Shown piece after piece: positions 35,346 to 43,094 of a DNA stretch of 64,000 bases (position 1 is the first letter of the stretch; the number at the start of each line of letters is the position of its first letter). Made by a program: the position numbers and the translations under genes. Source of the DNA: Planctomycetota bacterium (GTDB lineage Bacteria > Planctomycetota > B15-G4 > SIAN01); NCBI GenBank assembly GCA_016795285.1, contig JAEUIC010000005.1:124001-188000 (forward strand), read 5' to 3'. A model generated the notes under the pieces. It worked only from the letters and a program-made list of their open reading frames with translations, had not been told where the DNA came from and searched no databases.

Positions 35346-37100
35346 GTGGAACCGAGCGCTTCCTCCCTCCTCGTGGCCAAGGACGCCGAGCAGCTGCTGG
35401 CGACCGAACGGACGCTGCTCGACCGGTTGGTCGCGCTGGCGGCCGCCGTCGATCCGCGCGGCTCCGACGAGGAGAGCGCGAGGATGCTGCGCGCCCACGT
35501 CGAGGAGCGCTTCCTGCTGGTCGTCGTCGGCGAGGTGAAGGCCGGGAAGTCGAGCTTCCTCAACGCGCTGCTCGGCCGCGACGTCTGCGCGGTGGGACCG
35601 ACCCCCCTCACCGATCGCATCCACGTGCTGCAATGGGGAACGACGCCCGCCGAGCGGGTGATCGAGGAGTACCTCGTCGAGCGCGACCTCGACGTCGAGC
35701 TGCTGCGCGACGTCTCGCTGGTCGACACGCCCGGCACCAACTCGATCCTGCGCGCGCACTCGACGCTGACCGAGCGGTTCGTGCCGCGCGCCGACCTCGT
35801 GCTCTTCCTCACCTCGATCGACCGGCCCTACAGCGAGTCGGAGAACCACTTCCTGTCGCTGATCGCCGATCGCTGGCGCAAGAAGGTGGTCTTCCTGCTC
35901 ACCAAGATCGACGGCCGCGAGCCGGCCGACGTCGACGCGGTGGTCGGCTGGATCCGCCGCAGCGTGCTCGAGCACCACGGCTTCGAGCCGGTCGTGCTGC
36001 CGATCTCGACGCGCCTCGAGCGCACGGGACAGGACGGCGGCCTCGAGGCGGTGCGCGCCTTCGTGCGCACCACGCTGGCGGCGGGCGAGAAGATGCGGCT
36101 CAAGCTCGAGAGCCCGGCGCGCTCGGCGCAGGCGCTGCTCGACACGCTGCGCGCCACGCTCGAAGCGCGCGCGACCACGCTCGATCGCGACTACCGCGCG
36201 GTGCAGGACCTCGAGCGGCAGGTGGAGCAGGCGGCGCTCGACCTGAAGGAGCGCAGCCATCGCTTCCTCACCGAGATGAACGAGCTCTTCGTCGCCTGCG
36301 AAGGGCGCGCGGAGGAGTTCTTCGATCGCCACGCGCGGCTGAAGGCGCTGGCGTTCGGCAAGGGCGAGGCGCCGCTGCGCGACCGCTTCGAACGCGAGGT
36401 GCTCTCCGAACTGGCCGCGAAGTACCGCGACGCCAGCCAGCGCGCGACCGATTGGCTGACGCGCGAGGAGATCGCCCTCTACGAGCGCAGCACGCAGTTC
36501 GTGCAGGAGCGGCTGCGCGGCCTCGACCAGAGCCGGACGCTGCCGAACGAGCCGGCGCGCTTCGAGTACCGCCGCGACCAGCTCTTCGGCGGCATCGCCG
36601 AGAAGTTCGGCAGCGAGTCGCTGGCGCTCGACCTGCCGGGCGAGTCGCGCCGCTTCCTCGAGGCGGCCGAGGTCGGCATGAAGCAGCAGCTCGCGCTGAC
36701 CGGCGGCGCCGTCGTCGTCGGCGCCGGCAGCCTCGCGCTGCTCACCAAGCTGTCGTCGCTTTGGTGGAACGCGGCCGGATTGCTGGTCGCGCTCGGGCTC
36801 GGCTTGACCGGGCTCGCGGTGCTGCCGGCGGTGCGCCGGCGGGCCGTGCGGCAGTTCCGGTCGCGGCTGCAGGCGCTGCGCGAGCAGGTGCAGGCCGGCT
36901 ACCTGCGCGCGATCAGCGACGAGATCGACGGCGCGCGCGATCGGCTGCGCCGCGCGTGGGAGCCGTTCCTCCTGTTCCATCGCTCGGAGGCGAGCGCCGC
37001 GGAAGAGCGGCGGCGCGAGCTCCAAGAGCTGGCGCGCGCCTTCGCGGAGCTGCGCGCAGCGGTCGCGCGGAGCGGCGGAAGCGGCGACGCTGATCGCTGA
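35346..37100 (+). CDS. Bacterial dynamin-like GTPase
   Basis: A 584-residue dynamin-family GTPase. G1 is GEVKAGKSSFLN near residue 62, the conserved switch threonine lies in GPTPLTD, G3 is DTPG near 130 and G4 is TKID near 186. The middle is helical (a likely stalk, about 260-440), followed by two adjacent transmembrane helices (about 448-498) and a basic helical tail. Bacterial dynamin-like proteins remodel, fuse or repair membranes; the pair of helices gives a stable anchor instead of the usual paddle. A single gene is present, not the tandem pair seen in some bacteria. The GTG start gives a plausible N-terminus. Confidence 0.88.
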   Translation: MEPSASSLLVAKDAEQLLATERTLLDRLVALAAAVDPRGSDEESARMLRAHVEERFLLVVVGEVKAGKSSFLNALLGRDVCAVGPTPLTDRIHVLQWGTTPAERVIEEYLVERDLDVELLRDVSLVDTPGTNSILRAHSTLTERFVPRADLVLFLTSIDRPYSESENHFLSLIADRWRKKVVFLLTKIDGREPADVDAVVGWIRRSVLEHHGFEPVVLPISTRLERTGQDGGLEAVRAFVRTTLAAGEKMRLKLESPARSAQALLDTLRATLEARATTLDRDYRAVQDLERQVEQAALDLKERSHRFLTEMNELFVACEGRAEEFFDRHARLKALAFGKGEAPLRDRFEREVLSELAAKYRDASQRATDWLTREEIALYERSTQFVQERLRGLDQSRTLPNEPARFEYRRDQLFGGIAEKFGSESLALDLPGESRRFLEAAEVGMKQQLALTGGAVVVGAGSLALLTKLSSLWWNAAGLLVALGLGLTGLAVLPAVRRRAVRQFRSRLQALREQVQAGYLRAISDEIDGARDRLRRAWEPFLLFHRSEASAAEERRRELQELARAFAELRAAVARSGGSGDADR

Positions 37101-37136
37101 TCGGACCTCGTCTTTTGCGCCGAATCGCCGATTCTC

Positions 37137-37163
37137 TTGAAATCGCGCACGCCGGTCGCTAAT
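37137..37163 (+). promoter_or_regulatory. Candidate promoter of the histone gene
   Basis: TTGAAA at 37137-37142 and GCTAAT at 37158-37163 are spaced 15 bases apart in a locally AT-richer part of the 186-base gap. This would give a leader of about 115 bases before the histone ATG. Spacing is shorter than the optimal 17, so the call is tentative. Confidence 0.4.
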
Positions 37164-37286
37164 CCGGCGCGATCTTCCGGCCCGAGAAGCCTCGATTGGC
37201 GGGACTTCTCGATGCAGCGCTGGGAGGATCCGGGGGACGCGAGCACGCCTAGCGGCGGTCCCGTCCCGAAGCGTTGGAGGGGATCC

Positions 37287-37493
37287 ATGGCGAAGAAGGC
37301 GAAGGCGAAGAAGGGCGGTCGCGAGTCCCTCGTCGTCACCAGCAAGGTCAAGGGCTTCGTGCGCAATGCCAAGATGATCTGCGCCGGCGACCTCGCCGAA
37401 GCGGTCGACGGCAAGGTCCGCGAGATGCTCGCCGCGGCCGCGAAGCGCGCTGCCGCCAACAAGCGCAGCACGGTTCGCCCGCAGGACCTGTAA
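37287..37493 (+). CDS. Bacterial histone-fold protein
   Basis: A 68-residue basic protein. After a Lys-rich tail (MAKKAKAKKGGRES) the sequence fits a single histone fold: helix 1 about 17-27 (VTSKVKGFVRN), a loop, long helix 2 about 34-60, then the loop RSTVRPQDL. Arg60 and Asp67 sit seven residues apart, the same spacing as the R-D clamp of archaeal histones, and the TV between them matches the loop that touches DNA. The protein stops at the start of helix 3, which is therefore missing or minimal, as in the small histones of the Bdellovibrio Bd0055 type. It should form dimers that bind DNA. GGAGGGG lies just before the ATG, and a very strong hairpin follows, so it looks like an independent, well-expressed gene. 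Confidence 0.87.
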   Translation: MAKKAKAKKGGRESLVVTSKVKGFVRNAKMICAGDLAEAVDGKVREMLAAAAKRAAANKRSTVRPQDL

Positions 37494-37514
37494 GCCGCGA
37501 CGTTCGCGCCGGGT

Positions 37515-37562
37515 CGACCTGGATCCTCTCTCCAGCGAATGCGCGAGGGAGGGTCCAGGTCG
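37515..37562 (+). terminator. Strong 18-bp stem hairpin after the histone gene
   Basis: Left arm 37515-37532 and right arm 37545-37562 pair over 18 positions with only two G-T wobble pairs, around a 12-base loop. It begins 21 bases after the histone stop. No T-run follows, so it may stop transcription by structure alone or protect the 3' end of the histone mRNA. Confidence 0.7.
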
Positions 37563-37646
37563 CGTCCGTTCCAGGGACCGACGTCCGCGCAGCGGCTCCC
37601 CGCCGAGTCGGCCAGCCGCAGGAGTCCCACCGCGGGAGCCTCACCG

Positions 37647-38573
37647 ATGCGCTCTCCCTTCCGCACGCGTGCATCCTGCGCCGCGCGCCCGCTCGCGCTG
37701 CTGGCGGCGCTCCCCCTGCTTGCCGCGTTCGCGGCGGTCGCGAGCCGCAGCTTCGCCGCCGACGTGGCGACGCAGCGCACGAACCTGCCGATCGCCATGA
37801 GCGTCGACCGACCGCTCGGCACGCTCTCGTGCGATCGCCTCGGTCTCGTCGCCGGGCTGCCGGCCGACGTCATCGAGGATGAGCGCCTCGCACCGAACCA
37901 CTGCCTCGTGCGCCTCTTCTCCTTTCCGAGCCAGCTCCCGCTCGACCTGCCGATCGAGTCGATCGAGCTGCGGGGCGCGACCCAAGCGCGGCGCGTCGGC
38001 GTCGGCGAGTTCCTCTTCGAGAGCATCACGCTCAGCTACACCTCCGTGACCGTCCGCGACCTCGCCGCGCCTCCCGATGCGGCGACGAGCGAGGACGAGG
38101 CGGCGGCCGGCGCCGCTCTCGGCCCCGCCCACCGCGTCGGCGGACGCCGCCGGCCGCCGGCGCTCGCGTCGCGCAATCCGCTGCTGCTGGCGCGCCATGC
38201 GACGACGCGCTGCGACCTCTGGATCGCCGAGACGTCGCTCGGCGACGCGACGGTGGCGCTGCACGGCATCGTCCTCGATCGCACCGATGGCGCCCCCGTC
38301 GAGGGCGCGACGATCCGCTGCGGACGCGGCGCCGCTGCGGCGACCACGACGACGGGCTCCGACGGCCGCTACCGCCTTCCCGAGCCGGTGCGCCTCACCT
38401 CCCTCCTCGAGGGGACGATCGTCGAGAAGGCGGGCTATTCGCCGAGCTCGATCGGCGCGCGCCAGCTGCCGTCGGCGTGGGTCGAGCGCTTCCAGCTCGA
38501 CGGCGTCTCCGCGTTCCTGCTCTTCCCCGCCGACCGCGCGAAGCTCCGCTCGCAACTGCTGCCGAAGCTCTAG
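37647..38573 (+). CDS. Exported protein with carboxypeptidase-regulatory-like domain
   Basis: A 308-residue protein with a signal peptide (RPLALLAALPLLAAFAAVASRSFA) and, near its C-terminus, a CarboxypepD_reg-like beta-sandwich (ALHGIVLDRTDGAPVEGATIRC to GSDGRYRLPEP). The middle is unassigned. Such domains are common in secreted or outer-membrane proteins and help binding or stability. The ATG at 37647 has GGGAG eleven bases upstream; the longer open frame begins inside the histone terminator and is not credible. The next gene is 37 bases downstream. Confidence 0.7.
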   Translation: MRSPFRTRASCAARPLALLAALPLLAAFAAVASRSFAADVATQRTNLPIAMSVDRPLGTLSCDRLGLVAGLPADVIEDERLAPNHCLVRLFSFPSQLPLDLPIESIELRGATQARRVGVGEFLFESITLSYTSVTVRDLAAPPDAATSEDEAAAGAALGPAHRVGGRRRPPALASRNPLLLARHATTRCDLWIAETSLGDATVALHGIVLDRTDGAPVEGATIRCGRGAAAATTTTGSDGRYRLPEPVRLTSLLEGTIVEKAGYSPSSIGARQLPSAWVERFQLDGVSAFLLFPADRAKLRSQLLPKL

Positions 38574-38610
38574 GGCGTTCCCGCGCGGTTCCGCCGGACA
38601 GCGAGTCCCC

Positions 38611-39027
38611 ATGCACGACCACGACCACTCCGCCCCCTCCGCCGCGATCGCGGCCTTCCTCGCGTGCGATCGGTTCGCCGTGATCGGCGCTAGCAACCAT
38701 CCGGCGAAGTTCGGCGGGCGCGTCCTCGCGGCCTACCGACGGCACGGACGGGTCGCGTTCGCGGTGAATCCGCGGGAACGGCAGGTGTTGGGAGCGCCGT
38801 GCTACGCCTCGCTCGCCGACTTGCCGGAGCGCGTCGAAGCCGTCTCGATCGTGACGCCGCCGGAGGTCACCGAACGGATCGTCGAAGAGGCGGCGGACGC
38901 CGGCGCCCGATTCGTCTGGATGCAACCGGGAGCGGAGAGCGCGGCGGCGATCGCGAAGGCGAAGGCGCGCCAGCTGGTGGTGATCGCCGGCGGTCCGTGC
39001 CTGCTGATCGAGATCGATGCCCCCTGA
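38611..39027 (+). CDS. CoA-binding domain protein (YccU-like)
   Basis: A 138-residue single Rossmann-fold CoA-binding domain: AVIGASNHPAKFGGRVL, a VAFAVNPRERQVLG strand, YASLADLPERVEAVSIVTPPE and FVWMQPGAES near the end. These are the typical blocks of the YccU/CoA_binding_2 group. Binding of CoA is known for the fold; the cellular role is not defined. An upstream open frame runs antisense or out of phase with the preceding gene, so the ATG at 38611 is the natural start. A strong bidirectional hairpin follows 39 bases after the stop. Confidence 0.87.
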   Translation: MHDHDHSAPSAAIAAFLACDRFAVIGASNHPAKFGGRVLAAYRRHGRVAFAVNPRERQVLGAPCYASLADLPERVEAVSIVTPPEVTERIVEEAADAGARFVWMQPGAESAAAIAKAKARQLVVIAGGPCLLIEIDAP

Positions 39028-39065
39028 CGGCGATCCCGGCGCGGGTCGGCGGCGGCACGAACGAG

Positions 39066-39102
39066 CGCGGGTGGGCCGCTCGGAATCGAGCGCCCACCCG
39101 CG
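39066..39102. terminator. Strong bidirectional terminator hairpin
   Basis: Between two convergent genes, an 11-bp G/C-rich stem (39066-39076 with 39092-39102) continues as GCTCG/CGAGC (39078-39082 with 39087-39091) after one bulged C, closed by the loop GAAT. No T-run flanks it. Confidence 0.65.
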
Positions 39103-39144
39103 TCGGAGGCGCGCCGATGCGACCGGCGCGCCCCAGCACTTCGA

Positions 39145-39164
39145 GGAGTGGTTCGACCCACTCC
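39145..39164 (-). terminator. Second hairpin after the AT-hook gene
   Basis: GGAGTGG (39145-39151) pairs with CCACTCC (39158-39164) around a six-base loop, eight bases beyond the stop of the minus-strand gene. Together with the stronger hairpin at 39066-39102 it gives that gene a double stem-loop 3' end. Confidence 0.4.
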
Positions 39165-39171
39165 GCGTCGC

Positions 39172-39663
39172 TCAGCCCTTCAGCGTGTAGAGACCGCGAC
39201 CCGCCTTCTTGACGTCGTCCATCTCGCTCAGGCGCTGCCCGACGATGACGGCGAAGCGCGTGCTGGCCGTCTGGTAACCCGCCTCGAGCACCTTGTCGGC
39301 GATGGTGGCGAGCTTCATCGGCTCGCTCGACGCGCCGAGCACGTTGCGAATCATGTTCTGGAGACCGCCCTCGCCGCGCGGACCGCGCTTGCCCTTGCGT
39401 CCCGTGCGGGCCGCCTTGACCGCGGGCCCCTTCGCCGAGGGGGGCCGACCCGGGCCGCGCTTCGCGACCGGCCGATTCGCCGGCGCCTCGCCCATCGAAG
39501 CGGCGATGGCCGCATCGACGGCATCGAGGCTCGCCTGGAGCTCGGCACGCTGCGCCTGCAGGCTCTCGACCTGCTCGGCCTTCTCGTCGAAGAGGCGCTT
39601 CAGATCGGCGAGCGAGAAACCGCCACCGCCCGCGGCCATGCTGTTCTTCTTGCGACGACCCAT
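39172..39663 (-). CDS. AT-hook / winged-helix DNA-binding protein
   Basis: A 163-residue basic protein with a coiled-coil segment (about 18-55), a Pro/Lys/Arg-rich linker holding an AT-hook-like core PGRPP near 71-75, and a C-terminal winged-helix-like domain (about 100-163: NMIRNVLGASSEPMKLATIADKVLEAGY ... GRGLYTLKG) similar to the HARE-HTH or histone H1-like domains of planctomycetes. The parts suggest a nucleoid-associated or chromatin-like protein. GGAGGAA lies directly before the ATG at 39663. A candidate promoter lies 130-160 bases upstream. The split into coil, hook and winged helix is visible; the role is inference. Confidence 0.75.
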   Translation of the reverse strand: MGRRKKNSMAAGGGGFSLADLKRLFDEKAEQVESLQAQRAELQASLDAVDAAIAASMGEAPANRPVAKRGPGRPPSAKGPAVKAARTGRKGKRGPRGEGGLQNMIRNVLGASSEPMKLATIADKVLEAGYQTASTRFAVIVGQRLSEMDDVKKAGRGLYTLKG

Positions 39664-39796
39664 ACGTTCCTCCAATACCCCGACTGATTCCCTGGGCAAG
39701 GGCGCGCGCATCAAGCGGACATACCCGCTCGCCCCGCTCGGCGATCCGCTGCGACGAATGCCGCGGCGTGTCGCCTCCCTGATTTCACAGGCCGGG

Positions 39797-39825
39797 ACAC
39801 TAGCAAGATCACACCAACAAAACAA
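39797..39825 (-). promoter_or_regulatory. Candidate promoter of the AT-hook gene
   Basis: On the minus strand TTGTTT (39820-39825) and TAGTGT (39797-39802) are exactly 17 bases apart. They lie in an A-rich island that stands out in this GC-rich genome. Transcription from here would leave a leader of about 125 bases before the ATG at 39663. Confidence 0.5.
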
Positions 39826-39866
39826 ACTTTCGATTCACACCTACTGCGAAGCCGCACTCCCGCTGT

Positions 39867-41177
39867 TTACATAGGGTCCGAGCGCGTCGCCGGCGTGTCG
39901 GGGAATGACGACTCGTCGACGACGAATCGCCCGAGCTGGCCGGCGAGACGCGCGGAGGCGCGCGCGCGGATCCAGACGGCGTCGTCATCGAAGCGCATCG
40001 ACTCCACCATCGCGCCGGCACGGACGGCGGCGATCGCGGCGCCCGCGTCATGCGGCAGGCGCAAGCAGATCACCCGATCGACCGCCGTCGCCGCCACGAC
40101 CACGCGCCGACGCAACTCGTCGAGCCCGGCCTGGCTGCGCGCGGAGACGTGGATCGCATCCGTCCCGAAGCGGGCGAGGATCGCGCGATCGCGCACCGCA
40201 TCGACCTTGTTCACCACCAGCACCCGCGGCCGCGCGGCCGCCCCGACCTGCTCGAGGACCTCCTCGACCGCGCTCACGAGGAGATGGGAATCGGGACGCG
40301 CCCCATCGACGACATGCAGCAGCAGGTCGGCTTCGAGCGCTTCCTGCAGCGTCGCGTGGAAGGACGCGATCAGGTGGTGGGGCAGGTCGCGGACGAATCC
40401 GACCGTGTCGGACAACAGCACGGTGCAACCCGGCGCCGGCTTCCACGTGCTCGTCTTGGTGTCGAGCGTCGTGAACGGGCGGTTCTCGGCGACCTCGCTC
40501 GACTTCGTCAGCGTGTTGAACAGCGTCGACTTGCCGGCGTTCGTGTAGCCGATCAGCCCGACCGTGAACCGATCCGCGCGCCCCTCGCGTCGGAGCGCCT
40601 GGGCGCGCTCGATCCCCGCGATCCGCCGACGCCGATCGGAGATCTTCTTCTCGATCTCGCGGCGGTCGAGCTCGAGCTGCGTCTCGCCGGGACCGCGCAT
40701 CCCGATGCCGCCCTTGTAGCGATCGAGATGGGTCCACATCCGCTTCAAGCGCGGGAGCGAGTACTCGAGCTGCGCGAGCTCCACCTGCAGGCGCGCCTGG
40801 TGCGTCCGCGCACGCACGGCGAACAGGTCCATGATCAGCTGCGAGCGATCGACGACGCGCAGGCCGAGTCGCCGCTCGAGGTTGACGCCCTGCGCCGGCG
40901 TGAGGTCGCTGCCGAAGATGACGAGCTGCGCCGAGTGCGCCTTCGCCAGCTCGCAAAGCTCATCCACCCGTCCCGATCCGAGGCAGGTCGCGCGGTCGGG
41001 CTGCTTGCGCTTCTGGTGCAGCTCGGCGACGACGGAGGCTCCCGATGCCTCGGCGAGGGCGCGCAGTTCGTCGAGCGCGTCCTCGAGCTCGATCGGATCG
41101 TCCGCCAGCGAGACGCACGCGATCACGGCGCGCTCGTGCTCGACGCGCGCGCGCGACGGGTCGACCGGGCGGCTCAT
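39867..41177 (-). CDS. hflX: GTPase HflX
   Basis: A 436-residue ribosome-associated GTPase. Seen: the HflX N-terminal domain (KQPDRATCLGSGRVDEL, DRSQLIMDLFA), the Gly-rich linker GGIGMRGPGETQLELDRR, G1 GYTNAGKSTLFN, G3 DTVGF, G4 NKVD and the conserved LPHHLIASFHATLQEA. HflX splits or rescues stalled 70S ribosomes under stress. Its ATG overlaps the nadB stop as ATGA, so translation is coupled to nadB. The C-terminus carries an extra alpha/beta region (about 350-425) as in many HflX proteins. The open frame upstream of 41177 runs antisense inside nadB and is not coding. Confidence 0.95.
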   Translation of the reverse strand: MSRPVDPSRARVEHERAVIACVSLADDPIELEDALDELRALAEASGASVVAELHQKRKQPDRATCLGSGRVDELCELAKAHSAQLVIFGSDLTPAQGVNLERRLGLRVVDRSQLIMDLFAVRARTHQARLQVELAQLEYSLPRLKRMWTHLDRYKGGIGMRGPGETQLELDRREIEKKISDRRRRIAGIERAQALRREGRADRFTVGLIGYTNAGKSTLFNTLTKSSEVAENRPFTTLDTKTSTWKPAPGCTVLLSDTVGFVRDLPHHLIASFHATLQEALEADLLLHVVDGARPDSHLLVSAVEEVLEQVGAAARPRVLVVNKVDAVRDRAILARFGTDAIHVSARSQAGLDELRRRVVVAATAVDRVICLRLPHDAGAAIAAVRAGAMVESMRFDDDAVWIRARASARLAGQLGRFVVDESSFPDTPATRSDPM

Positions 41178-42841
41178 TCGCCGGCGACCGGACGCGGGGC
41201 CGCCGCTGCCGGGGCCGCGCCGACCGGCTCGCGCCAGATGTCGATCTCGCCCTGGGGCGTGCGCCGGAGCACGAGGTCGGCGAGCCAGCGCTTGTCGTCC
41301 CGCGCGGAGAAGTCGGAGCGGTAGTGCGTGCCGCGGCTCTCGTCGCGCTCGCGCGCTGCGCGCGTGATCATCCGGGCGACGGTGAGCATGTTGCGCAGCT
41401 CCCAATCGCGCGGCTGCGGACGGCCGAATCGATCGGCGCCGTGCTGCCAGCTCTCGAGGCGCCGCTCCGCCTCGGCGAGCTCGAGCCCGCTGCGCACGAT
41501 GCCGACGCGCTTCCAGAGCAGCGACTTCATCGAGTTGATCATGTCGCTGGTGGAGAAGTCGCGATCCTCCATGCGCGCGCCCGCCGGCGGCTCGGCGCGG
41601 CGCACCGAAGACTCCGGCATCCGCGACTCGCTCGCCGCGACCTCGCCGCAGTGATGGCCGAGCACGAGCCCTTCGAGGAGCGAGTTCGAGGCGAGCCGAT
41701 TCGCGCCGTGGAGGCCGCTGCAGGCGACCTCGCCGACCGCGTAGAGGTTCTCGATCGAGGTGCGGCCGTCCGCATCGACGCGCGCGCCGCCGATCATGTA
41801 GTGGGCGGCCGGCGTCACCGGGATGAGATCGCTGGTGATGTCGAGCCCGAAGGTCAGGCAGACGCGGTGGATCCGCGGGAAGCGCTGGCGCACGAACGCG
41901 GGCGGCAGGTGGCGCAGGTCGAGGTAGACGTTCGGGTGGCGCGTCTTCACCATCTGCTCGAGGACGGCGCGGCTCAGCATGTCGCGCGGCGCGAGCGCCC
42001 CGCGCGGGTGGAGCGCCTCCATGAACGCGGTGCCGTGGCAGTCGCGCAGCAACCCGCCCTCGCCGCGCGCCGCCTCGGAGATGAGCAGCCGCGAGCTGCC
42101 GGCGACGTAGAGCGTCGTCGGGTGGAACTGCATGAACTCCATCCCGCGCATCACGACGCCGGCGCGGAAGAGCATCGCGTGGCCGTCGCCGGTCGCGACC
42201 TCCGGGTTGGTCGTCTCGCGGAACACCTGGCCGCAGCCGCCTGTGGCGCAGATGACGGCGCCCGCCTCGACGATCGTCAGCTTCCCGCCGCGTTGGAGCT
42301 GGACGCCGGTCACTCGATCGCCGTCGATCACGAAGTCGAGCGCGAACGCGTGCTCGAGCACCGAGATGCGGGCGCAGCGGCGGACGCGATCGACGAGGAC
42401 GCGCTGGATCTCGCGCCCGGTCCCGTCCCCCATCGCGTGCACGATGCGGTCCGCGGAGTGGCCCGCCTCGAGCCCGAGCGAGATGTCGCCGCCGACTTGC
42501 CGATCGAACTGCCCGCCCCATGCGACGAGCCGCTCGATCGCGCCCGGCCCGCCCTCGACCACCTTCCGGACCACCGGCTCGTGGCAGAGCCCCTGGCCGA
42601 CCTCGAGCGTGTCATCGCCGTGCGCCGCGACCGAGTCGGTCGGCCCGAAGACGGCCGCGACGCCGCCCTGCGCGTAGTCGGTGTTCGTGTCGGAGAGCCA
42701 CGACTTGGTGACCAGCAGGACGTCGCAGTGTTCCGCGGCGGCGATCGCCGCCGAGAGTCCGGCGACTCCGCTGCCGATCACGACGAGCGGCACGCGCGAC
42801 TCGACGGCGGCGCTGTCCTGGCGTTCGAGCATTCGCTGCAT
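41174..42841 (-). CDS. nadB: L-aspartate oxidase
   Basis: A 555-residue FAD enzyme that oxidises L-aspartate to iminoaspartate in NAD synthesis. The N-terminal dinucleotide fold GSGVAGLSAAIAAAE, the flavin-contacting SDTNTDYAQGGVAAV block, HRVCLTFGLDI-type body and SLLEGLVLGHHCGE near the C-terminus match NadB rather than a fumarate reductase; there is no iron-sulfur partner gene. The ATG at 42841 has AAGGA seven bases upstream. It is the first gene of a two-gene unit with hflX. nadA and nadC are not in the window. Confidence 0.95.
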   Translation of the reverse strand: MQRMLERQDSAAVESRVPLVVIGSGVAGLSAAIAAAEHCDVLLVTKSWLSDTNTDYAQGGVAAVFGPTDSVAAHGDDTLEVGQGLCHEPVVRKVVEGGPGAIERLVAWGGQFDRQVGGDISLGLEAGHSADRIVHAMGDGTGREIQRVLVDRVRRCARISVLEHAFALDFVIDGDRVTGVQLQRGGKLTIVEAGAVICATGGCGQVFRETTNPEVATGDGHAMLFRAGVVMRGMEFMQFHPTTLYVAGSSRLLISEAARGEGGLLRDCHGTAFMEALHPRGALAPRDMLSRAVLEQMVKTRHPNVYLDLRHLPPAFVRQRFPRIHRVCLTFGLDITSDLIPVTPAAHYMIGGARVDADGRTSIENLYAVGEVACSGLHGANRLASNSLLEGLVLGHHCGEVAASESRMPESSVRRAEPPAGARMEDRDFSTSDMINSMKSLLWKRVGIVRSGLELAEAERRLESWQHGADRFGRPQPRDWELRNMLTVARMITRAARERDESRGTHYRSDFSARDDKRWLADLVLRRTPQGEIDIWREPVGAAPAAAAPRPVAGE

Positions 42842-43094
42842 GGATGTCCTTGTGCGCCCCTCACCGCGAACGATCGCGGACCGCCGAGCGGCGCACGGGC
42901 GCCGTTCGACGAGGCGGCACGAGGATACTCAGCGACACGCGGAACGGAGGGCGCGGCGACGCGAAGACGTGGCGGCGTGGCGGTGCCGCGAAGGCGTGGC
43001 GCGACGCGGCCAGGGATCGCGGCAGCGCGCTCCCGACGTCACCGCGCCGCGGGTCGTGCCCCGATCGGCGCCGGCCCGCCGCGCGCGCCGTCGC

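Noticed and set aside
42842..43094. Repeated GGCGTGG words in the gap before nadB
   Set aside because: Irregular spacing and low information in GC-rich DNA; not distinguishable from background.
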